From assembly GCA_009746045.1 (NCBI GenBank), contig RPFO01001349.1:1-64000 (forward strand): a stretch of 64,000 nucleotides of DNA, written 5' to 3'. Under the pieces are notes generated by a model that worked only from the letters and a program-made list of their open reading frames with translations, did not search any database and was not told where the DNA came from. The position numbers were made by a program, and so were the translations under genes. The DNA comes from Mesostigma viride. Taxonomy: Eukaryota > Streptophyta > Mesostigmatophyceae > Mesostigmatales > Mesostigmataceae. Positions 32,814 through 43,085 of the stretch are shown here, piece after piece. The number at the start of each line of letters is the position of its first letter. Positions within the stretch are counted from its first letter, which is position 1.

Positions 32814-35800
32814 ATGGCAACCGCACGCCTTATAGGTCAGGTTTCCGTGACAGAGACACAGTTCAAGTTTGACACCGTATCTTCCTTACGTCGCCCCGTG
32901 CGTAAGACCTCGAAACGGACCTGTCGGCACGAGTCTGCTTGCCTGAAGTCACGGTGCTGTTTCAAGTCTGGCCAGCCCGTTGGCTCTCGACAGTCGCATT
33001 CGTTCGAGCCTGCATTGAGGAAACCTATGGAGACCACAGTTTGTAAGTTTAACGTCCTGTTCTGGATGCACGCCAGCCGCATTCACCATTAACCCCAGTA
33101 GTGTGGGGCCAGTATACGCACGACGTGTCAACTCCTCTGCGCTGTCCGGTATGACGTGGCTCACCACCTTGCATGGACACGTGCCTGCGTGCGATTAAGG
33201 AAGCATCCGCAACAGTTGGTTTGCCGTTTGAGAAACCAACTCTCACGCCTCCTTTGGCACGATGTGGCATGTGCGACCGCCTCCCAGGCTCCGCGGCGCG
33301 CCAGAGCACGGTGTCGCGCGTGACCAAGGAGACCAACGTGGAGGTGACCATCAAGATCGACGGCACGGGCATGTGTAGCGCGGACTCGGGCATACCCTTC
33401 CTCGACCACATGCTCGACGTGAGTGGTGTCCTATAATTGTACGATTGCTGACTGGACGCGAGCGGTGCGATGCTGGGCTATGTAAGAGCGTGGGTGCTGT
33501 TTTGATGTTGGACTAAGGCTGGACGTAAGTGTTGTGTCCTTCTACTGCTGGGCACCAACTATGCCGTGGTGCGCGATCACAGGATGGGAGTGTTGACATT
33601 CCAGGCAACAATAACATTGGCTGGTGCCCTGTGCGGGACTTGCTGCATGGCTTGCTCGCCTTGCTCGCCATGCCCTGATCCTTGGGCCATAGAGCCTGGC
33701 ACCTGCCGGCGGCCATTTTGTGTGCCCCTCTTAGATTCAACCTAGCGCATGGGAAGCTACCCTTGGATTGTCGTGTGTGCAATTACTACAATCTACCGTA
33801 ATATCATGCTGCAATGCTATCATATAATACTTGCAATTATGACTGAACCTTGCCTCACTGGCTGTGAATGGCCCTCCTTTTGTCCATGCCCTCGGTCGCC
33901 CTGCCCCCTCCCCGCCACCCCCCCATACCTCTCAGCAATTAGCATCGCATGGCCTGTTTGACGTCACCGTGCGCGCTACTGGTGACCTGCACATCGACGA
34001 CCACCACACCAACGAGGACATCGGGCTGGCGCTCGGGCAGGTAAGGCTTGCGCCGTCTCAGTCATGCGCCGTCTTGGTCATGCTCCGCCTTGGTGCTGCA
34101 CCATCGTGGCCATGTGGTGCAGTGCGGGACAGTCTGGTGATGATGGCCGGTCATTGTGCGTGCACATCTGTAGTGATGAGTACTTTGACCTGTCCATTCC
34201 CAGCCCTCCCTGGGTAATCCCGCCCACCACCACACGCCCCTTTCCCCTCTCACTCCCCATACATGTCATTAGTACTCTGCTCTTGATTGGGCCTCCCCCA
34301 TCTTCCTAATGATGCTTGGGTGGTTCGCGAGGCCAGTGGAAACGTAATGCAGCCGTTGTCCGGTTGACGTGGTACGATATGGTCGCCAAGGGGAGGTCAT
34401 GGCCCCCTTTTAAGCTGGATGCGACCTTTTGTTGCATCACCACCAATGGATATGACCAAGGGGAGGTCATATCTTGTGTGGTATGCCCTGTGGGTGTTTG
34501 TCCCTCACCTGCCCTTCCCCTCGCTTTTCCCCCTTTTTTTGGCCCTCACATGTCATGGCCCCCATGTGGCCACCTAGTTCCCTCATTCGCACCGCTGCTG
34601 GCTATCTCAAGCATTCGTCTGTAGTGAAGGCATGATAGGACCGAGGGTGATAGGCCTTGCCTGCCTCGTTAGCCCCTGCTGCATTGCCCCGGCTATTGTG
34701 ACAGCGAGTGCAATCGTCCCACACCGCGTGTCACAATGACACATTCTTGCGTGCGTGTGCGCATGGGGGTAGCCCTTCGTGGACGGCTCTGGCTCCTGTA
34801 TGGGCATGTGGGCACTCAGGACCTCGTAGTCACTGCCAGGAGTGGGTGGGTGCTCATGCTCACTACTGTTTGTGTGTGCACTCAGCTGCATGTGCACTCA
34901 TCCTTGCATCCGTGCTTACGTGCATGTGTGTGTGTTTTTTTACTTGCAAACATCTGCCTCCTCTCGCATGTATCTGTGCTCTGCCTGTATTCTTTATCTG
35001 TGCTCTGCCTGTGCTCTGTATCTGTGCTCTGCCGGTATTCTGTATCTGTGCTCTGCCTGTGCTCTGTATCTGTGCTCTGTATCTGTGCTCTGCCTGTGTT
35101 CTGTATCTGTGCTCTGCCTGTGCTCTGTATCTGTGCTCTGCCGGTATTCTGTATCTGTGCTCTGCCTGTGCTCTGTATCTGTGCTCTGTATCTGTGCTCT
35201 GCCTGTGTTCTGTATCTGTGCTCTGCCTGTGCTCTGTATCTGTGCTCTGCCGGTATTCTGTATCTGTGCTCTGCCTGTGCTCTGTATCTGTGCTCTGCCT
35301 GTGCTCTGGATCTGTGCTCTGCCTGTGTTCTGTATCTGTGCTCTGCCTGTGCTCTGTATCTGTGCTCTGCCGGTATTCTGTATCTGTGCTCTGCCTGTGC
35401 TCTGTATCTGTGCTCTGCCGGTGTTCTGTATCTGTGCTCTGCATGTGCTCTGTATCTGTGCTCTGCCTGTGTTCTCTATCTGTGCTCTGCCTGTGCTCTG
35501 TATCTGTGCTCTGCCGGTGTTCTGTATCTGTGCTCTGCATGTGCTCTGTATCTGTGCTCTGCCTGTGTTCTCTATCTGTGCTCTGCCTGTGCTCTGTATC
35601 TGTGCTCTGGCGTCGGTGTGGTCCCCCCATGTGCATGAACCCACCATATGGCAGGCGCTCGCGCAGGCGTTGGGTGACCGCAAAGGCATCCATCGGTTCG
35701 GGGACTTCTCGGCGCCGCTGGATGAAGCGCTCGTGCACGTGGTGCTGGTGAGGGCAGGGGGGAGGTGCATGGGTGCTGGTAAGGGAGAAGGGGAAGTGGG

Positions 35801-38800
35801 GATGTATGCGGTGCTGGTGAGGGGGCAGTGGAGGGATTGGTTTATGTGCACGGGTGCGGGGGCAGTTAGGGGAGGATGTACGTGGTGCTGGTGAGGGGCG
35901 GGAGACATTCATGGAGTGCTGGTGAGGGCAGGAAAAGGGAGCATGGCTATGGCTGCTGGTGGGAGGGTGGGGAGGGGAGGGTGCACGTGGTGCTGGTGAG
36001 GTAAGATGGTAGCCACCACAACCTCAATCATGTGGCTGTGGCGTCTGTTCATAAATATGAAAATGTTTCGATAACAGTAGGTAGTACATTAGGATTGATG
36101 TTAGTATTATATGATAACGAGAGGGTAATGTGGGCAGAATCGAGGCACCATTCGTCCATCGCCGTTGACGAGGCCGTGCTGGTGACTTTCCATCCTTTCC
36201 AGGCACAAACCTCATGGGCACTGTTTGGTGGTTCTAGGGTCTTCCCCTCGAGTTTCAAGTGACATGGCTCACACCTTTCAGTGCATCCCAACGGACCTGG
36301 TTATGCTTCTGATGGTGCCCACATGTGGCTGCGTGTGCGCACTCCTAACAATCGGAGCGTTGAGAAATCTGAAAGGAATTCGGAACGCTGGCATGGGTGT
36401 GGCCCCATGGAGGTTACCCGTCCTAATGACACATATGACGAAATTCTGCATCATCACAAATGCTGCATCATCACTCTGTAGTGATGGCGAAACAGGTGGT
36501 TGACCGGCACTTTCCATATCTTTCCCAGGCCGGTACTTGGAAATGCATATAGGCAGGTGCCAGGAAGCGTGGGCTGGGGCAGGCACTGAATGTGGCATCG
36601 CCAAGGTGGCCGTTAACCGCGACTAAAATGTCTGGCGCACCACCATGACAGCACGCACTGACGGCCCCATTCATGCTTCCCCCCCCTTCCACACACACGC
36701 ACTCACACACACATGCCCTTGCCATGACTCCCCCTCACGCTTGCCCTCCAGGACTTGTCCGGCCGCCCCCACCTCAGCTGTGACCTCCAGATCCCGACAG
36801 AGAGGGTGGGCACCTACGACACGCAGGTGGGTGCGGCCTGCCATTAGGGTAGCTGATAGGGAGAGGCCTTATGCATGTTGCGCCATGCGCCTTGTTGACA
36901 TGCTGCGTGGAACAGATGGAGGTGGTGAGTGAATGAGAGCGATGAAGGTAGAAATTGAGGCTGTGATGGTGATAAAAAACGTGCGTGTGCCGATGCGTCG
37001 CTGTCATCAGGCGAGTCAGCTCGTGGTAGGGGCTGTGTGTTGAGGCAATTTGTGGGTTTTCATGTTTTATAAATTTTCTCAGGGCTTTTGTGGACCATTT
37101 GACATTGGGCTGGACATCTGTGAGGGGTAGGCTTGGGTGGCCACTAGGTAATTGCAAGTGGCTGTGGGTGGGGTCTTACTCTTCTTGCTCAGGGCTGTCC
37201 GGCTCTGGGGCATTCAACCTGGAGATGGAATGGGAGTGATAATGGGGAGTGATGTGTCTACTGCAGACACGTGAGATGTTTACTGCGCGGTTCACTGAGA
37301 TGCCTACTGCTTGCCTTCATTCGCGACTTCTTGGCCTCGGCCTTGACACTGGAGTTGGTTAGAGAAGCCTGAGGAGGATCAACTGTGGTTGAGTGCTGTT
37401 AATCACCTTTTGTAGCTAGTGCTCATGCACGTGTTTTTTAAAGAGATCTAATACGTAGCATACCGAGTCCCTTATTGGAAGAAGACACTGGCAATACTGT
37501 CAAGTATCCTTTCTGCATGTGTGCTGCCTCTATTTTTCCTTAACACGGTCATTGCCTCGCCAGGCTCTCTGTATTAACATTTGTTGCCAAGAAGAAGGCA
37601 CCCCTTACCTGCAGGCATGAAAACTGGGGTAGCTGGCCACGTGAAATATGGCCACAGGCATAGGTAGCTACAACGTTTTGCATCAGTAGCCACACTGCAC
37701 CGGCCCCACAGTCCATTAATGACTGTTTTGCCTGTAGTTGCTTTTCGATTTCGATTCCCCATCACATTTCTGTGCGCCCCCTGGTGCTGGCATGCCAACA
37801 TTTAACAAGGCTGAACAAGCATATTCTGGGGGTGTCTCATCAGCATCAGACCAAGCTACCCCCGCCGGTGGTGCTCGGTTACCCCTGTTGGATCCCACGT
37901 CCTCGTCTCGTGCCTGCAGCCATGTGTGCTTGTCGTGGGTGTGTTGTCACAACACGTCCACAACACATTCACAAACGCATCCACAAACACACCCACAAAC
38001 GCATCCACAAACGCATCCACAAACGCATCCACAAACGCATCCACAAACACTTCCACAAGCACACCCACAAACGCACCCACAAACACATCCACAAACACAT
38101 CCACAAACGCATCCACAAACGCATCCACAAACACATCCACAAACACATCCACAAACACACCCACAAACGCATGAACAAACACATCCACAAACACATCCAC
38201 AAACGCACCCACAAACACATCTACAAACACATCCACAAACACATCCACAAACACATCCACAAACACATCCACAATACATCCACAAACGCATCCACAAACA
38301 CATCCACAAACGCATCCACAAACACATCCACAAACGCATCCACAAACGCATCCACAAACACATCCACAAACACACCCACAAACACATCCACAAACACATC
38401 CACAAACACATCCACAAACGCATCCACAAACGCATCCACAAACGCATCCACAAACACATCAACAAACACATCCACAAACACATCCACAAACGCATCCACA
38501 AACACATCCACAAACACATCCACAAACACATCCACAAACACATCCACAAGCACATCCACTACGTATTCACCATACCTCCACTCCACATCCACAACATGTC
38601 CATTTATGCCCCCCCCCCCCCCCCCCCCCTTCAATGGCACCAGCTGGTGGAGCACTTCTTCCAGTCCCTCGTCAACACCTCCGGGATGACGCTCCACATA
38701 CGGCAGGTAAATTTTACCCGGGGCTTCCTGGACATTTCCTGGCAGGACTAGCAGCAACGGCTGCCTTGTCCCCTAGAGTGTCCAGATCCCACGACGTGAT

Positions 38801-40049
38801 TGTAGTTGTCTCCCCTTCCTCCTCTCGCAGGCGCTGGCCCTGGCCTGTGGTGGCATGCATCAATGATGTTTTACGCATTAAGTGTGAACATATCTCCGTT
38901 GGGAGTAAATGTATCGCATATCCCTGAGAAGGGGCCTATGGCTTTTGATACATTCTGGGCTACTTCCTGCAAGGGTAGGGTGTAAACTGCCCCTGCTCTG
39001 GGTGTTTTGTGCATGTGTGCGTGCTACTATGCGTGCTTAACGGTGTGCAAACATGTGTGCTACGTGTGTGCTTACGTGTGTCCCCGCGTGCATGCTCACA
39101 TGCATATGTGCGTGTGTGCCTGCGCGCGTCGCGTGTGCCGGACTTGCCCGCGCCCTCATTGAGCCTGGCCTCATGTCGCCCTGCCTACGCTGCGCCAGCT
39201 GGCGGGCAAGAACTCGCACCACATCATCGAGGCCACGTTCAAAGCATTTGCGCGCGCGCTGCGCGTGGCATGCGAGACCGACCCGCGACGTGTCAACAGC
39301 GTGCCCAGGTATGGCGCAGGACCCAACAGCGGGCCCAGGTGTGGCGCAGGACCCAACAGCGGGCCCAGCTGGGCATCATGCATGTCGGCACAGGCCTCCT
39401 CGGCCGAAAGATGCTTGCCCTCCTCGCTGTGTGTTGCAGTGTTTGATGGTACCTACTTCCTTGGGTTGTACCCGGCGCTAGCTAGGGCCTTCCGTCCGGT
39501 AAGTGCACGTATCTTAACCTAATCTTTTTGACATTCAATCTCGTTTTGGTATGTGGTGACCATCCAGTAGAGGTCAGCTGACAGGTGAGGCTGATTGAGT
39601 CTTGGTGGCTCTCGTGGCCCAGGCAAGGTATCGGCCCAGCCTGCAGGCCTGAGCTTGTTATAAACCGGTGCGCCTGGGTGTTTATTGGTTGGCCTCTTGG
39701 GGCGCATTGTTGCTTCACCCACTGACGTGTGAATGGAACACAATCGGAAGTGGCACAATACTTCAATGAGGTGTAAGCTAACCAGTGCTTTATTTTAGAT
39801 TACCAGTGTACAGGTCCTAGCCTCTGGGGGCATTGCCCAGAATTCTCAGGGGTCGTCCACACCATATTGCAGATTTAGTCACGGGCAGCATATTGGAACT
39901 CGGCATGATGGGTGTGTGTGGCCTAGATTTTGGTTTGACTGTCCGTGTGTGCTCTTCTGTGACACAACTTGGAATAATGATTGTGGCGATGTGCTTCCTC
40001 TCTGGGTGTTTCTTGCCACAGCTCCAAGGGCGTTCTCACACAAAAGTAG
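32814..40049 (+). CDS. Imidazoleglycerol-phosphate dehydratase, 8 exons, 277 aa
   Basis: Dehydrates imidazoleglycerol phosphate to imidazole-acetol phosphate in histidine biosynthesis. Exons: 32814-33042, 33288-33418, 33936-34040, 35655-35747, 36752-36826, 38644-38706, 39199-39308, 40022-40049; total 834 bases, all phases consistent. Exon 1 encodes about 76 residues rich in Ser, Thr, Arg and Lys with few acids, as expected for a chloroplast transit peptide. The mature part has the family's metal-binding motifs: FLDHMLDQLASHG (near 114-126), DDHHTNED (near 141-148), [10 protein letters not shown] and [16 protein letters not shown] (near 238). The protein ends SSKGVLTQK, from a 28-base last exon. 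Length matches plant IGPD (about 270). An alternative start at 33173 would read through the first intron; the exon 1 model is favoured by its GTAAGT donor and phase. Introns 3 and 5 hold large minisatellites. Confidence 0.94.
34975..35610. repeat. Minisatellite of TCTGTGCTCTGCCTGTGC units
   Basis: About 0.64 kb of CTCTG-based units of 18-24 bases with CCTGTG, CCGGTA and CCGGTG variants, in dehydratase intron 3 and ending about 45 bases before exon 4. Blocks of several units are themselves duplicated (for example 35400-35500 and 35490-35590). Confidence 0.95.
37964..38556. repeat. 12-bp minisatellite (CACAAACACATC)
   Basis: About 49 units of 12 bases with ACGCATC and ACACACC variants in the dehydratase intron before exon 6. 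It is open in several frames (His-Pro-Gln-Thr and others) because the unit length is a multiple of three. Confidence 0.96.
38609..38629. repeat. Poly-C run of 21 bases at a splice acceptor
   Basis: The run lies 14 bases before dehydratase exon 6 (38644) and forms its polypyrimidine tract. Confidence 0.95.
38885..39005 (+). repeat. Dispersed repeat family 3
   Basis: Contains CTCCGTTGGGAG, then GGGGCCTATGG and TTGATACATTCTGGGCTAC, then GTAAACTGCCCCTGCTCTGG. Similar blocks occur at 41755-41860 and 51515-51640. This copy is in the dehydratase intron after exon 6. Confidence 0.8.
39294..39368. repeat. 30-bp tandem duplication of a splice donor
   Basis: The segment CAACAGCGTGCCCAG|GTATGGC at the end of dehydratase exon 7 is followed by two near copies (CAACAGCGGGCCCAG) at 30-base spacing. 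The first copy retains a GT donor (GTGTGG); the second reads CTGG. Confidence 0.92.
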
Positions 40050-40435
40050 GTGCTCCAACTTCCAAGCTGGTGTGGTGTGGCAAACAGTTGAAGCTTGGCG
40101 CGCTTGATGCGGATACCACCTGAATAACCTGATGTTAACATGACTGACCAGCGCATATTGCGTGCATAAACTAGTCCCCACATGGCGTTGGAATGGCATG
40201 TGTCCAGGAGTGACTGTCCATGCCATCACTTGGTGGCTGGCAACGGGTTTCGTGTTAGACTTCAGTAGTGCTGTGTCAGCGTGTTCAAACCATTCAATGG
40301 AGGCTTGCAATTGCCGTACAGGCCCTTACAATAGTTGTCTTCAGGGCATTTTTGTCGAATATTCAATTTCCCGTCTCCATGTGTCCTCTTGTGGTGATGC
40401 TGCCCTGCATGGGGTCCAATTAGGCTGGATTCAGT
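40050..40435. other. Spacer after the dehydratase, no gene seen
   Basis: Presumably the 3' UTR and spacer; no TGTAA in the first 100 bases and no coding similarity. Confidence 0.45.
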
Positions 40436-40560
40436 ATCAATGAGACAACCAGCGCAGACCATAAATCTGGAGTTCTAATCCGGACCGTAGTAGCTCGGTT
40501 GAGCCTGCTGTCATCTTAAGCGTGTGTGTCGAGCCGTTCAAGATGATGGAAATCAATTTA
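40436..40560 (+). repeat. Copy of dispersed repeat family 1 (diverged)
   Basis: Starts ATGAGACAACCAGCGCAGAC and continues with TCCGGACCGTAGTAGCTCGG and TTCAAGATGATGGAA. It is more diverged than the 8.2-kb and 30-kb copies. Confidence 0.8.
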
Positions 40561-40934
40561 ATTTTAAGCTCAATCACGCACTCCCGTTGGGGAGTCACGG
40601 AGCACAATGCTTTTCATGGATCCCTGAATGTTGCACACTGGGAAGGGGACAGAGACACCCATCTTCAGGACTTCATGCCAGGAGGTTAAGCCACAGCTGC
40701 AATCGAAACTACCCACGAGCTAGAGTCTGGCATGACTGTAGGTACGTGTACTAATGCTGAAATGTGTGCGGGTGACATTGTCTGGATCGAACAATGAAAC
40801 TGAAGACTGAAGTGTGCGGGTACATAGACATGCGGGTGCATAGGCTGGACAAGTGAAGGTAGCCGGTAGAATGCTGAGCCATACACGGTGCTACGGACGA
40901 AGCCAGCCATGCGCACGAGAGGACAGCTCAGATC

Positions 40935-40985
40935 GATGAGGATTATATCCCCCTCTAGTGACTATATGGTTGGGGCATGATGCAG
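40935..40985 (+). repeat. Dispersed repeat family 2
   Basis: Matches 29061-29106 in GATGAGGATTATATCCC and TAGTGACTATATG with TGGGGCATGATG. Confidence 0.75.
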
Positions 40986-41053
40986 ACGAGCCACGTGACG
41001 GTCACCTTAGCTAGCGTCAAGAGACCGACTCCGCTGGACTCTAGACTCGGCAG

Positions 41054-41650
41054 ATGTCCTACGATCGTTATACACGGTGGAGGCCCGGGGCTCCAATGTG
41101 GAAACCAGGCAAGGTCGCCTACAAGCTTCAACCCCAGCTCACGGCGCTGCTGACCGCGGCGCAAGCTTCTGAGGCGCATGCCACCCTTGTTTCTTGCCGA
41201 ACTGATCAGGTGGAGGACAAGTGCGGCCTGCTCGTCACTAAGCTAGAAGCTCGACGCCATAACCTCCCAAACTGAGGCCCTAGCTGCCCGCGCAAGTGCA
41301 GGTCCCAGAGATTGCAGCGCAGACGGCCACTCAACCATCGCTGCCCAGCCCACCCGGCGCCCGGCAAATGGCAGCCTAGCTCCTGCAGCACTCCTGCGCG
41401 GACCTAAGTACTGCAGTCATGCAGCGCGACCATGCACCTCAGGACCACGGATGCCATCGCCACCAAGCTGCAGGAGATGGAAGCCCGACGCGCCGAGCCG
41501 ACGCGCGCGAGGACACCGACCGCGCGCACACCGCCGATTCCGAGTGGTGAGGTCGTCGTTTCGAGCAGCAGCCAGGGGGGACGGTCAAGTCTCTTGAGGC
41601 CGAGCTCAGGAGCAAGCTCCTTACACAACTGGACTGACTCGTAGGTAAAC
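41054..41650 (+). pseudogene. Degraded low-complexity reading frames, possibly retroelement gag
   Basis: Two short plus frames (41054-41275 and 41432-41644) are interrupted by stops and shifts. They contain helical, charged stretches (QVEDKCGLLVTKLEARRH; AIATKLQEMEARRAEPTRAR) followed by Pro/Ser-rich sequence, the make-up of a retroelement structural protein. There is no diagnostic motif, so the identity is a guess. Confidence 0.3.
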
Positions 41651-41754
41651 TAGAACTGCGTGGGCAACGCCTTCCCCATTCACGGGACAAGGCGGCACCC
41701 CCACCAGTCCTGCTTACCTTCCGTTCCTGTGAGGCGGTGGGGAGCATATGTAAC

Positions 41755-41860
41755 ACGTAGCCCTGAGAAGGGGTATCTATGGGTTACAATCTGGGCTACA
41801 ACCTGCAGGTGGTGAGGATGTAAACTGTCACCTGCTCGGGGTGCACAATGTGCACCTGCA
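41755..41860 (+). repeat. Dispersed repeat family 3
   Basis: Contains CCCTGAGAAGGGGTATCTAT, then ACAATCTGGGCTACAACCTG and GTAAACTGTCACCTGCTCGG, matching 38920-39000 and 51545-51630. Confidence 0.8.
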
Positions 41861-41927
41861 CCACCATGACGGATCATGCACGGAGATGTGAAGTGAGATA
41901 TGTTCTTAACCCGTGTTTTTTTACAAC

Positions 41928-41975
41928 GCGATACATCGCGTTGTAGGGTTAGAACGCGATGTATCGCGTTGTAAT
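41928..41975. repeat. Nested palindrome with ACAACGCGATACATCGCGTT arms
   Basis: The first arm (ACAACGCGAT-ACATCGCGTTGT) is nearly its own reverse complement. After a 7-9 base spacer (AGGGTTAGA) comes ACGCGATGTATCGCGTTGT, the reverse complement of the first arm. Both single hairpins and one long cruciform are possible. Confidence 0.9.
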
Positions 41976-41979
41976 CTGA

Positions 41980-43085
41980 CACGTGGCAAACCTATTAAAC
42001 ATGCGATTTTTGGTCTGAAACTTTCAAGATAGGTCAGAAACATCTCATATAATTCAAGAAAAAATCCTGGTATTTTTGGTATTTTTTTTGTGACAGCTGC
42101 AAACAAATATGTACCACTGAAATCAGGCATTTTCGCGGGACGAAGGTGAAGACGACGGCGATGGCGGCAGGTAGATCTCGCCAGTTTTCGCGCGAATTTC
42201 AGTACGTGGCTGTTGGGTAGCACGACCATGATGATGCGTTCAAAGGTTGATAATTAGGTTTCTACGAGTTTGTTGAGGTACTGGGGCAAAGGAAACGTAG
42301 TTTTTTCCAGTTTCTCACCCAACTTTCATGCGGAAACCCTGGAAACCGGCATACATATTATTACGTCAAGACTCGGGTCTGCTGCGGCACCATGCTTGGT
42401 ATTTCCATGGTGTTTCGACTTCTTAACACATGTTTATTCATTCCGAACGCCCGGACTCTCGGCTAAACCGAGATTTGTGCAGACTTTTATTGGGTAGCTC
42501 CGGGCATGATGGTGCCTGCAAATAGCGTAAGGCGTGACCGTGGCTATTGCTACGGTATGCTGTATTTTCCTGGAAATGGCCTCTGCCACCGGCTCAATAG
42601 TGCTTGCAGGCGTAAGTATATCGTGTTTCTACCTAGTTTCTGCCAGTTTTCCACTTATTTCTACCGACCTCTGCCCAGCCTCTCTAAGACCGCCATCCTA
42701 CTCGACGTTGCTTGCATGTCAGCCATAGCAGACCTGTTGCAGTTGTGCAGTATTTAGGTGCTGTATACGTCGGCAAGCCGTGCATATATCGTGAGGATTG
42801 GATGTTGCTGGTTTATACTGCGTTGATTGTGCAAGAAGATCAGCTGGGTGCCCATAATCATGGTGTATAATCATGTGTTGTTAGCATCTTGCCACCATTT
42901 GCTAGCATGCATTCCAGCGTCATCTTTGCCTGCATGTAAGCTCATGGATCACTCAACCTATCCAAGCCTTGCATTACACGTGCCTCTTTCTTTCAGTGAG
43001 GGGATTCATAAGTGTTTGCTCAATTTCATAAATTTTACTCAATTTTTCCACATGTGATTAAATCCTTATATTTGTCAATAAAGCA
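41980..43085. other. Spacer without recognised gene
   Basis: Several short frames on both strands but no motif I recognise and no repeats. Confidence 0.5.

Noticed and set aside
33173-33436. Alternative dehydratase start at 33173
   Set aside because: It reads through sequence that fits an intron. The model with exon 32814-33042 has a GTAAGT donor, correct phase and a transit-peptide-like N-terminus.
34708-35912. Four overlapping 300-350 residue frames rich in Cys/Leu/Ser or Gln/Ser/Thr
   Set aside because: All arise from the CTCTG minisatellite in dehydratase intron 3.
37738-38757. His/Lys/Thr repeat proteins up to 337 residues
   Set aside because: Translations of the 12-bp minisatellite; the real exon in this stretch is only 38644-38706.
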